Assembly: GCA_900548125.1 (NCBI GenBank)
Contig: URJN01000052.1
Location: 1-10,553 of the forward strand
Length of the DNA stretch: 10,553 bases
Origin: an uncultured Eubacteriales bacterium
GTDB lineage: Bacteria; Bacillota; Clostridia; Christensenellales; Aristaeellaceae
Direction of reading: 5' to 3'
Every line of letters starts with the position of its first letter. Positions within the stretch are counted from its first letter, which is position 1. Below the pieces are notes generated by a model that ran no database searches, was not told the origin of the DNA, and saw only the letters and a list, made by a program, of their open reading frames with translations. The translations under genes and the position numbers were made by a program. Shown piece by piece: positions 1 to 6,652 of this stretch.

Positions 1-119
1 GTGTTATAAAGTTGCTGAAAGAACGTGCCCAGCACAATCGGGAAAAAGAACAGCAGCAGCTGTTCCCAAATTACGCCGTCGGTAATTCCGTTTGGCGAAA
101 GTTTTCTATCCTTACTCAT
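1..119 (-). CDS. MATE family efflux transporter, N-terminal fragment (cut by window edge)
   Basis: Only the first 39 codons are inside the window. After a short polar N-terminus the protein enters a hydrophobic first membrane segment at about residues 18-37, ending in FFQQLYNT. The proline in FFFP and the F-Q-Q-L-Y-N motif at the end of helix 1 are typical of MATE antiporters, which export drugs or metabolites using Na+ or H+ gradients. The ATG at 119 is preceded by GAGGA at 124-128, a slightly close but good ribosome-binding site. It follows the FrhB-family gene on the same strand after a 44-nt gap that holds a hairpin and no visible promoter, so it may be the last gene of the glycan operon. 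MATE and Wzx flippases share the MOP superfamily, so a role in glycan export is possible, but nothing visible here shows it. Confidence 0.82.
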   Translation of the reverse strand, partial: MSKDRKLSPNGITDGVIWEQLLLFFFPIVLGTFFQQLYN

Positions 120-145
120 ATGTTCCTCATCCATACATCGTCATT

Positions 146-162
146 GAGAACCGGCGGTTCTC
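146..162. repeat. Short perfect inverted repeat (hairpin) one base after the FrhB-family stop codon
   Basis: GAGAACC (146-152) and GGTTCTC (156-162) form a 7-bp stem with a 3-nt loop. On the plus strand it is followed by a run of T (163-172, one A inside) that overlaps the last codons of the minus-strand gene, so it has intrinsic-terminator form only for plus-strand transcription. On the minus strand, the operon direction, no T-run follows. It could protect the 3' end of the operon message or block antisense transcription entering the operon. Confidence 0.6.
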
Positions 163-163
163 T

Positions 164-1348
164 TTATTTTTTTAAGATTCTCCGCATCAGTCCCGCAGGC
201 AGATGCGCCGCGCGGCGAAGTGCCTTTTCAAGTCGGCTCTTTCCTCTCAGCAGCTTCATCACCCGCCGGCTCTCAAAGCCGTGCGTCTGATACCGCTTAA
301 AGAACGCCGCCCGCTTTTCGTGCGGCTTGGCAGGCGCAAGCAGACCGGGATTGCCCCGCGCCATCTCCTCAAGTCCGCTCAGCGGGAATATATTGAGCTT
401 CGCGCCGAGTGCCTCCAGAGCCTGCCTGCCCTTCTGCGTGTTCGCCATGACGAGGGAAAGCCCCGTATCATCGTCCTTCTCCGGGCAGAGCTTTTCCGCG
501 CCCCACAAGTCGGCGATGGTGATATCCGACGGGTGACGCTCTCCGCGCAGCTGTGTGCAGCTATGGCATGCCGGACGCAGATAGAGATTCTGCAAAAAAC
601 CGTACAGGAACGGCTCATCCACCTGCGTTCCGCTATGCTCCGTTCCGTCCTCAAAGGTCGCAACGGCGGAAAAATTCTTCCATCCGAGCCGCTTGTCGCG
701 GAAGGCATAGCCCGTCACGCGGCAGCCGTGTTCCTTTTCCAACTCCTTGATATAGCTCGCAAAAACGCCGGGCGACGGCACGCCGTGGCAGACGAAATCG
801 ACCGTCAGCAGCTTGTCCGTCTTTTGATTGCCCAGTGCCGCCAGCAAGCCGTTGACCTGACAGGGCGCACCGGAAAACAGCACGGGAATATCCCGCCTGA
901 GCAGCGAAACGGCGTTTTGAATCGCATCCGCCGCATCGCTCTGCACATATTTTGAGCCGCGCATGCCGGCAAGCTCCGTTTCATCGAGCGCGCCGATATG
1001 CTCCACGCGCAGGTTTTCGTCAAACGCCGCGCCGAAGACCACGCCGCCCTTCGCCAGCGTATTGCGCGCCAGCAGCGTAAAAATGCCGCCCGATGAAGAA
1101 GCCTTCCGAAGCTGCTCATCCTTTGCCTGTGCGCCAAACAGCTTGGTGTGCTTCTCCTGCGCGGTTTTCCCCGCCGGACAGCGTTTTTCGCAGGCATCGC
1201 ACGCCACGCATTTCGTTCCATCCACGACGGGATAGAGAAAACCCTCGCTGTCCGCACGCATGGTAATGGCTTGCTTGGGGCATATGCTCACGCATGCGCC
1301 GCAGCCCGTGCATGACGCTGGATCGTTCTGCCTGACCGTCGTTCTCAT
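164..1348 (-). CDS. FrhB-family (coenzyme F420 hydrogenase beta subunit-like) 4Fe-4S protein of a glycan operon
   Basis: 394 residues. The N-terminus has two ferredoxin-type 4Fe-4S motifs: C13-x2-C16-x2-C19-x3-C23 and C47-x2-C50-x2-C53-x3-C57. The FrhB/FdhB-like N- and C-terminal domains follow, with SSSGG at 84-88, GAPCQ at 161-165 (C163), FVCHG at 185-189 (C187), the pair C261/C264 and the SDITIADLWG block at 274-283. In methanogens such domains bind FAD and handle F420. In bacterial exopolysaccharide loci the family commonly sits next to pyruvyl transferases, and its reaction there is not established; a redox step on a sugar or cofactor is a fair inference. The start ATG at 1348 overlaps the pyruvyl transferase stop in an ATGA junction, with GGAGG 9 nt upstream. 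Automatic naming as a true F420 hydrogenase would probably be wrong. Confidence 0.9.
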   Translation of the reverse strand: MRTTVRQNDPASCTGCGACVSICPKQAITMRADSEGFLYPVVDGTKCVACDACEKRCPAGKTAQEKHTKLFGAQAKDEQLRKASSSGGIFTLLARNTLAKGGVVFGAAFDENLRVEHIGALDETELAGMRGSKYVQSDAADAIQNAVSLLRRDIPVLFSGAPCQVNGLLAALGNQKTDKLLTVDFVCHGVPSPGVFASYIKELEKEHGCRVTGYAFRDKRLGWKNFSAVATFEDGTEHSGTQVDEPFLYGFLQNLYLRPACHSCTQLRGERHPSDITIADLWGAEKLCPEKDDDTGLSLVMANTQKGRQALEALGAKLNIFPLSGLEEMARGNPGLLAPAKPHEKRAAFFKRYQTHGFESRRVMKLLRGKSRLEKALRRAAHLPAGLMRRILKK

Positions 1349-2517
1349 CGGCTCTTTCCTCCCAGCGCAAGGATATCGGCAATCAGGCGTTCACCGCCCG
1401 CCGTATACTCCGGCATACGCGCCTGCAAATACGCCCGCTCGTCCCCCTCGCGGGCAAGCATCGCGTCATACGCCGCAATCAATTCCCGCTCTCCGGAAAG
1501 CTCCTGCGCAGGAATGAGATGCCCGTCTTCGTTTCCAAACAGGTCGCGCGCAATGCCCCGCGCCTTGACCGAATAGCCGATGACCAGCGTCGGCACACAG
1601 GTCGAATATGCCGCGATGGATACATGGGTTCGCGCCGTCACCAAGGCACGCAGGCGTTTCACATAACCCTTGTATTGCAGCGCATTGAGCGTCCCCGGCA
1701 GGATGAAAACCCGCTCCTCATCCGCAAAACGCGCCTTGATTGCATGAAGCGCATCCAAATCGTTGTCATGCGCCCACGTTACATGCGGAATGAGCGCAAC
1801 GGCGTCGTCGCTCGTGTCGAGAATATGGCGAACCAGCGCGGCAAACGCATCGAGCGCCGCGTTTTTGTCCTTCGTGCAGTTCAGCACAAGGGGGCTGACA
1901 TTCAGTCCGACCGTCTTTCCCTCCCGCCAGCCCTGCGGAAGCGGCAGCTCTTCCAAGCCCATCGTGAACGCCGGATCACACCAGCGCACGACGTTCAGCC
2001 CTGCTCCGCGCATGGCGTCCTCTGTGATGGATTCCCTTGCGACGATGAGGTTATATCGCTTCAAATCGCGCAGGCAGCCGCCCTCCAGCCTCTCCGGATC
2101 GACCGAGCAGCCCCAAAGCACAATCGGTCTCCCCGCATCCGCAAGCCGATTGTTGATGACGGTCATATGCTCCTGCGGTGCATAGCAATAGGTGTCCCCG
2201 CCGATGGACAGGCTCACATCGCAGGCTTTGCCGCCGCGGATGACCGGTGAATACCGCCTTGCCACCTCGTGTTCGCGCGGCATGCCGAGCCGAAAACCGA
2301 TGGAATTGACCAATCGGCTCACGCTGTATGGCGATATGACGCACGAATCCACCCGCGCAACATCCGGCAGATTCAGCTGTCTGTCGTATTCAGCCTGTTT
2401 GGAAGAAAGCACGACCTTCGCGCCCGCGGCGTGAAACAGCGCGCTCGTCGAGCGGACGATTGCTTCGCATCCGCGGTTTTCGCATCCGGAATGGTTATAC
2501 AGCAATACGCTGCTCAT
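1345..2517 (-). CDS. Polysaccharide pyruvyl transferase family protein
   Basis: 390 residues from the chosen start. Family marks are the N-terminal GCENRGCEAI at 11-20, SIGGDTY at 104-110, RES at 161-163 with DPAF at 181-184 (end of the first half), and the C-terminal TARTHVSIAAYS at 294-305 followed by a conserved GYSVKARGI at 314-322. This CsaB/WcaK-like fold resembles GT-B transferases. Characterised members transfer pyruvate from phosphoenolpyruvate to a sugar to make an acidic ketal, but many family members in glycan loci are untested, so the substrate is unknown. An in-frame ATG exists at 2532, but the ATG at 2517 has a GGGGGA site at 2525-2530 with ideal 7-nt spacing and makes a 4-nt ATGA overlap with the preceding transferase, so 2517 is preferred. 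It is cytoplasmic, with no signal peptide. Confidence 0.9.
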   Translation of the reverse strand: MSSVLLYNHSGCENRGCEAIVRSTSALFHAAGAKVVLSSKQAEYDRQLNLPDVARVDSCVISPYSVSRLVNSIGFRLGMPREHEVARRYSPVIRGGKACDVSLSIGGDTYCYAPQEHMTVINNRLADAGRPIVLWGCSVDPERLEGGCLRDLKRYNLIVARESITEDAMRGAGLNVVRWCDPAFTMGLEELPLPQGWREGKTVGLNVSPLVLNCTKDKNAALDAFAALVRHILDTSDDAVALIPHVTWAHDNDLDALHAIKARFADEERVFILPGTLNALQYKGYVKRLRALVTARTHVSIAAYSTCVPTLVIGYSVKARGIARDLFGNEDGHLIPAQELSGERELIAAYDAMLAREGDERAYLQARMPEYTAGGERLIADILALGGKSR

Positions 2518-3497
2518 CGCCGAATCCCCCATTTCTTTCGTGTCAGTTTTTCCCGCACACGAAGCAGAATGTATGCCTGCGGGAAATATCCCCCCGCAAC
2601 CGCCTTATAGACCCACTTATCCGGCTCGGATATCTTTTCCGGATCGATATTTTCCAGCACGAGCGGGCGAATCTCCGCGTTGAATCTGCGCATGCACGCC
2701 CAAATGCCCGTTTCCTTTTCATCCACCCAGACACAGCTTTGCAGAAAATCGCGGAAGTAAAATTCTTTGACGCCCTCGCGCGTCAGAATCGCACTCATGC
2801 TGTGCAGCATCGGTTGATGCGCCTGGCTGTACATCCCCATGTTCGCCATGGCAGAACGCGCATGCACGCGGTACACATAGGTATGATCCGGAATATGCAC
2901 CACGCTCTTGGCATGCAGATAAAGCTGGAGGTTGAGCAACGCATCCTCTCCGATGCGCACATTCTCATCCAGCTTCAGCCCGTCGGCAAACAGCTCGCGG
3001 ACATACAGCTTGTTCCAAAGGTTGTTATAGATGCGGTGCATATGGATAATCTCGCGGACAATCTCCGACGGCAGCGGCACGACCGGATCAATTTTCACCG
3101 GAACGCGGCAGTTTTTCTCCATATCGAACAGCGTGTGGTTCGCAGACGTAATCTGCGCCCCCGTCCGCACAGCCGCCTGAAACAGCGTGGACAGCGCTTT
3201 TTCCTCCAGCGCATCATCCGCATCCATAAAGGTAATGTAGCGTCCCTTCGCCATCGCGATTCCCCTGTTGCGTGCAGCGGAAACGCCCTCATTGCGCTCA
3301 TGGATGACCTTCGCGCGCGGTTCTGTCCGCGCAAACGCATCCAGCATCGCGCCCGTCGAATCCGTTGAGCCGTCGTCAATGAAAATCATTTCAATCTGCG
3401 GCGAACGCTGAGCCTTCAGGCTCTCCAAACACACATTCAAATATCGGTTCGCATTGTAACAGGGTACAATGACGCTGATGTCGTATTCGCTTATCAT
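2514..3497 (-). CDS. Family 2 glycosyltransferase (fourth in the operon)
   Basis: 327 residues. The N-terminal GT-A domain opens with ISVIVPCYN, with nucleotide-binding D41-D42-G43-S44 and the metal-binding D92-A-D94 (FMDADD). RNEGVSAARNRGIAMAKG (68-85) is the usual GT2 linker between them. The second half carries NKLY at 162-165 and the acidic E184-D185 (IGEDALLNL) seen in EpsJ/WcaA-like enzymes, where an acid serves as the likely catalytic base. It should transfer a sugar from a nucleotide sugar to a growing lipid-linked glycan at the cytoplasmic membrane face; donor and acceptor cannot be read from sequence. It lies 15 nt after the third transferase, with a strong GGGGAGG site before the ATG, and its stop overlaps the pyruvyl transferase start. 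There is no transmembrane segment. Confidence 0.92.
   Translation of the reverse strand: MISEYDISVIVPCYNANRYLNVCLESLKAQRSPQIEMIFIDDGSTDSTGAMLDAFARTEPRAKVIHERNEGVSAARNRGIAMAKGRYITFMDADDALEEKALSTLFQAAVRTGAQITSANHTLFDMEKNCRVPVKIDPVVPLPSEIVREIIHMHRIYNNLWNKLYVRELFADGLKLDENVRIGEDALLNLQLYLHAKSVVHIPDHTYVYRVHARSAMANMGMYSQAHQPMLHSMSAILTREGVKEFYFRDFLQSCVWVDEKETGIWACMRRFNAEIRPLVLENIDPEKISEPDKWVYKAVAGGYFPQAYILLRVREKLTRKKWGIRR
2525..2530 (-). promoter_or_regulatory. Ribosome-binding site that decides the pyruvyl transferase start
   Basis: The minus strand reads GGGGGA, 7 nt before the ATG at 2517. The alternative ATG at 2532 lies upstream of this site and has only an A-rich GAAAGAA before it. Confidence 0.7.
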
Positions 3498-3512
3498 CGG
3501 TATATCCTCCCC

Positions 3513-4433
3513 TTACGGCAAAAGCACGGACAACGGCGGGCACAGCCGCAGTGCCGTATAATACAGCCGCTCCTTGCCGGTCAAAGCGTTTTTGTCTACG
3601 CCGTCCGTGATGCGCGCGACGATTGCGCGGTTAAAGGCGAGCGCGGCACGCCCCTGCCCGCGATCCTTGCGGAGCGTGCGCAGATAGATGTCGATATGCG
3701 CACGAAAAAGGGTGGTTTGACAGCCCTTTTCGCGGATAAACGCCGTGATGCCGTCGAGCATGGGCTTCGCATTTTCGTATACGCTCCGGTTTGCGCGGGT
3801 CATCGCGGAATCCCCGCCGTAATCATAAAAATAGACGCTCTTTTCCGTCATCCGCCACGCCTTTGCAGCGTCGAACGCTCTGAGATTGAACATCACATCT
3901 TCGCCGATTTTAATGCCAATCGGCAGGCACAGCCCATGCTCCTGAATCATCCTGCGCCGATAGAGCTTCGCATAGACCGGATTGAGCGCACTGTCCGTCC
4001 GAACAAGGCTTTCAAGCACGATCTGCCTGTTTCCGTCGCGGCAGGTGAGGATTTCCTCGCGCCCGCCTTCGTCCGTGTAGCGCGTAGTATATGCCCCGCA
4101 GAGGATGTCCTCTTTTCCGGTGTTCAGTGCCAGCAGCGAGGCAAGGGCATCCTCCGGCAGTTCATCGTCCGCGTCGAGAAACGCAAGCCATTCGCCTTTT
4201 GCCGCCGCAATGCCCGCGTTCCGCGCCCGAGATACACCGCCGTTTTCCTGATGAAAGACACGAATCCGTTCATCCGTCTGCGCCCATGCATCCAGTGCCG
4301 CGCCCGTTCCGTCATCCGAGCCATCGTCTACCGCGAGAAGCTCCCAATCCGCAATCGTCTGTGCACGCAGGCTTCTGACAGCGCGGTCAAGTGCCGCTTC
4401 GCAGTTGTAGCACGGCATCACCACCGAAATCAT
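3513..4433 (-). CDS. Family 2 glycosyltransferase (third in the operon)
   Basis: 306 residues from the chosen start. GT-A fold marks are ISVVMPCYN at 2-10, D36-D37-G38-S39, the linker GGVSRARNAGIAAAKGEW and D87-A-D89 (FLDADDELPE). The C-terminal half has AKLY at 155-158 and E178-D179 (IGEDVMFNL). The open frame reaches back to 4481, but the ATG at 4433 is preferred: AAGGGAGA at 4441-4448 is spaced 7 nt away, the ATG overlaps the previous stop as ATGA, and the protein then begins directly at the GT2 beta strand like its paralogues. It is predicted to be an inverting glycosyltransferase of surface glycan assembly, with unknown sugar specificity. It ends 15 nt before the next transferase, the only non-overlapping junction in the six-gene operon. 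Confidence 0.92.
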   Translation of the reverse strand: MISVVMPCYNCEAALDRAVRSLRAQTIADWELLAVDDGSDDGTGAALDAWAQTDERIRVFHQENGGVSRARNAGIAAAKGEWLAFLDADDELPEDALASLLALNTGKEDILCGAYTTRYTDEGGREEILTCRDGNRQIVLESLVRTDSALNPVYAKLYRRRMIQEHGLCLPIGIKIGEDVMFNLRAFDAAKAWRMTEKSVYFYDYGGDSAMTRANRSVYENAKPMLDGITAFIREKGCQTTLFRAHIDIYLRTLRKDRGQGRAALAFNRAIVARITDGVDKNALTGKERLYYTALRLCPPLSVLLP

Positions 4434-5452
4434 TGCGGTTTCTCCCTTCCGGCGCGCAGCGCAAACGCCGCTTCGCCCCATTTCCTTTGCAGAATCTGTC
4501 CGACTGCAATCAGCGGATAGATGCGGGGATATGTTCCCTTTTCGCAGAGCGCAAGCAGTCTGCGCCCCTGCCGCGTCATTTTTTCTCGATTCAGCTCGGG
4601 CATGTTGAGGAGATTCGCGGCTTTCGGTTTAAACTCACGCACAACGCCGCCGATTCCGCCGTCCTTATACATTCGAAGCACCACGCTGTTGAAATACGGC
4701 GCATAGTACGCTTCCATGTCGCCGCGCCGAATCAGCATCTTCCGCATCTCCAGCAGCCACGGCAAATGCGCCTGCCATTCGCTGTCCGTGCGGCTGCCCG
4801 TCGCCGAGCCCGCGTGAAGCCGATAGCGATAGGCGACGCGGTTCACATAGACGATTTCCCGCGCACAAAGCACTGCTTCCAGATTGAACAGCGCATCCTC
4901 CGCCATGCGCACGGACGCATTGAGCATCAACCTCTCACGGCGAACCATCTCCATCCGGATGAGCTTGCCGCACATGATATTCAGCACGCAGTCGCCCTCA
5001 ATCAGGCGCAGAGCCGCCGCATGCCGCCGCGCATCGCCCTGACGAGCCATCCAGCGGGTTTCCGGAAAGACCGGCTCGCTATGCCCCGTTTCGTCAAATG
5101 TCTCATGCGGACAGACGACTAAATCGACCCGTTCTCCCGCGCCGGAGAGCAGCGTTTCAAACGCATTGGGCGGAAGGATGTCGTCGCCGTCTACAAACGT
5201 CGCCCATTCGCCCTTCGCCTGCCCGAGTGCGCGGTTACGCGCCGCGCTGACTCCTGCATTGTCCTGATGAAGGACTTGTATGCGTGCATCCCGCGCCGCG
5301 TATTTTTGGGCAACGGAAAGCGTATCGTCCTTCGAGCCGTCGTCCACAAGCAGCACTTCAAAATCGCCCATCGTCTGCGCCAGCAGCGAATCCAGACATT
5401 CTTCCAGATAATGCGCCGCGTTATAGCACGGCAGGATTACGCTGATTTTCAC
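4430..5452 (-). CDS. Family 2 glycosyltransferase (second in the operon), GTG start
   Basis: 340 residues, starting with GTG (position 5452) in a GTGA overlap with the preceding gene; GGAGG lies 7 nt upstream. GT-A marks are ISVILPCYN at 3-11, D37-D38-G39-S40, the linker AGVSAARNRALGQAKGEW and D88-G-D90, so this enzyme carries DGD where the two later paralogues carry DAD. GKLI at 162-165 and E185-D186 (MAEDALFNL) mark the acceptor half. The C-terminal extension beyond residue 210 is basic and has no predicted membrane helix. It should add one sugar in the glycan pathway; donor and linkage are unknown. It resembles the first transferase in the stretch DFEVLLVDDG / AARDARIQVLHQDN, which suggests descent from a common duplicated ancestor. 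Confidence 0.92.
   Translation of the reverse strand: MKISVILPCYNAAHYLEECLDSLLAQTMGDFEVLLVDDGSKDDTLSVAQKYAARDARIQVLHQDNAGVSAARNRALGQAKGEWATFVDGDDILPPNAFETLLSGAGERVDLVVCPHETFDETGHSEPVFPETRWMARQGDARRHAAALRLIEGDCVLNIMCGKLIRMEMVRRERLMLNASVRMAEDALFNLEAVLCAREIVYVNRVAYRYRLHAGSATGSRTDSEWQAHLPWLLEMRKMLIRRGDMEAYYAPYFNSVVLRMYKDGGIGGVVREFKPKAANLLNMPELNREKMTRQGRRLLALCEKGTYPRIYPLIAVGQILQRKWGEAAFALRAGREKPQ
4441..4448 (-). promoter_or_regulatory. Ribosome-binding site that decides the third transferase start
   Basis: The minus strand reads AAGGGAGA, 7 nt before the ATG at 4433. This supports the overlapping ATGA start over the upstream in-frame ATG at 4481. Confidence 0.7.
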
Positions 5453-6492
5453 GTCTGTTCCTCCCGCCCCTGCACGAGCGACGCTGCCCCGCGGACATCC
5501 CCACGAAGCCAGCGGGCGGCGAACATTCGGGCGCGAATCTGCGTGCGGATGCCCTTGCCGGTTTTCAGCGTATACATCAGAAGCGGCTGAGGCGACAGCA
5601 GTTCCTTGAGCAATGCACGAAGCGTCGCGTTCTGCCCCGCCCTGTTCATCGCGTCGCAGACATCCTCCAAGCTCGGGTCGAGCCGGATGCCCTTGCAGAT
5701 GAGCTTGTCATAGCAAAGTACGGGCAAAACATATTTCAGCTCTTTTTTCCGCCCGCATTCGGAAACGTACTGCGTCAGACGAATGCTCAGGTTGATGAGC
5801 CGCGCGCAGAGCTTCGGCTTGCGCATGCCCATCAGCGAATCGCCGCGCTGCAAATAGTTGACATAGGGCTTTGCCAGTGCCACAATCGTATGCACATGCA
5901 TCAGATACATCGCCGAAAAAAGCGTGTCCTCGGCAAACACCTCGTCGTTAGGCGCGTAGCGCAGGTGGTTTTGCTCGATGATTTCCCGCTTATACAGGCG
6001 GCACCACGCTTCCTGACCGTGTACATAGGGCATCCAATAGCGGTAAAAATAGTTGTCCAGCCCCAGCGCATCGAGGTCAATCACCTCGTCCTTCATCGGC
6101 AGATAAGCACCCTGCACGCCCTTTTCCGTCACCAGCCGGTAATTGTAGATGACCAGATCGGCGTGCGCCTTCTCCGCCGCCTGCACAGCGTCGGCAATCA
6201 TCGTCGGCTCAACCGTATCATCCGAATCGACGAATACGATGTACTCTCCCCTTGCGATATCCAGTCCGGCGTTGCGCGCAGAGGACAGTCCGCCGTTTTC
6301 TTTATGAACAAGGCGGATGCGCGTGTCCCGCGCGGCGTATTCATCCATGATTTCCGGACAACGGTCCCGCGTTCCGTCGTTTACAAGGATGAGTTCAAAA
6401 TCCGTAAATGTCTGTGCCAAAATGCTGTCCAGACATTTTGCCAGATATTGCTCGACCTGATAGACCGGAACGATTACGCTGACCCGACACAC
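5449..6492 (-). CDS. Family 2 glycosyltransferase (first in the operon), GTG start
   Basis: 347 residues from GTG at 6492. The frame stays open to 6717, but no domain lies in the extra stretch and it contains the TATAAT promoter, so that extension is rejected. GAGGGGG at 6501-6507 is spaced 8 nt from the GTG. GT-A marks are VSVIVPVYQ at 4-12, N38-D39-G40-T41 (an N replaces the usual first D), the linker GGLSSARNAGLDIARGEY and D89-S-D91 (FVDSDDTVEP). CRLY at 164-167 and E188-D189 (FAEDTLFSA) are the counterparts of the acceptor motifs in the paralogues. Being promoter-proximal, it may add an early sugar of the repeat, but gene order is weak evidence for reaction order. No transmembrane segment is present, so it is not a priming phosphoglycosyl transferase of the WbaP type. 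Confidence 0.92.
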   Translation of the reverse strand: MCRVSVIVPVYQVEQYLAKCLDSILAQTFTDFELILVNDGTRDRCPEIMDEYAARDTRIRLVHKENGGLSSARNAGLDIARGEYIVFVDSDDTVEPTMIADAVQAAEKAHADLVIYNYRLVTEKGVQGAYLPMKDEVIDLDALGLDNYFYRYWMPYVHGQEAWCRLYKREIIEQNHLRYAPNDEVFAEDTLFSAMYLMHVHTIVALAKPYVNYLQRGDSLMGMRKPKLCARLINLSIRLTQYVSECGRKKELKYVLPVLCYDKLICKGIRLDPSLEDVCDAMNRAGQNATLRALLKELLSPQPLLMYTLKTGKGIRTQIRARMFAARWLRGDVRGAASLVQGREEQT

Positions 6493-6500
6493 TTCGCTTT

Positions 6501-6507
6501 CCCCCTC
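6501..6507 (-). promoter_or_regulatory. Ribosome-binding site of the first glycan gene
   Basis: The minus strand reads GAGGGGG, 8 nt before the GTG at 6492. It lies downstream of the predicted -10 element at 6526-6531, giving a leader of roughly 25-30 nt. Confidence 0.7.
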
Positions 6508-6525
6508 GTTTTTCCTATTTAACTG

Positions 6526-6554
6526 ATTATAGCATAAAACACATAGGCTTGCTA
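6526..6554 (-). promoter_or_regulatory. Extended -10 promoter of the glycan operon
   Basis: The minus strand reads TGC-TATAAT (6534-6526), a perfect -10 with the TGn extension. The -35 position at 17-bp spacing (6549-6554) reads TAGCAA, only a 3/6 match to TTGACA, which fits extended -10 promoters. It lies 34 nt upstream of the GTG start at 6492. No operator palindrome overlaps it, but a large hairpin block begins 8 nt upstream of the -35 position. Confidence 0.75.
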
Positions 6555-6561
6555 TCCCCAA

Positions 6562-6607
6562 AACGAGGGAGCCGCTTTCCCTCGTTGTTTGAGAGAAGCG
6601 GCTCCCT
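6562..6607 (-). terminator. Terminator-like region with two mutually exclusive hairpins after the secreted-protein gene
   Basis: A perfect 12-bp stem can form between 6566-6577 and 6596-6607 (AGGGAGCCGCTT with its complement, 18-nt loop). A second perfect 9-bp stem can form between 6562-6570 and 6578-6586 (AACGAGGGA with its complement, 7-nt loop). They share bases 6566-6570, and the second stem's right arm lies in the loop of the first, so both cannot form fully at once. On the minus strand the structure ends in CGTTTTGGGG, a short T-run. It starts 46 nt after the secreted-protein stop, so it most likely terminates that transcript before the glycan operon. Confidence 0.65.
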
Positions 6608-6652
6608 GATGATATTTTTCGTTCAGCGTTCAAAAAAGCCTTTACGCTCGGC

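Noticed and set aside
164..1348. Annotation as a true coenzyme F420 hydrogenase subunit
   Set aside because: No hydrogenase alpha or gamma subunit is nearby and the gene sits in a glycan operon; only family membership can be claimed.
1519..2250. Long plus-strand open frame opposite the pyruvyl transferase
   Set aside because: It is antisense to a gene with clear family motifs, has no ribosome-binding site and encodes a composition typical of reverse-strand shadow frames in GC-rich DNA.
4434..4481. N-terminal extension of the third glycosyltransferase
   Set aside because: The ATGA overlap and AAGGGAGA site place the start at 4433, and the GT2 fold begins right there.
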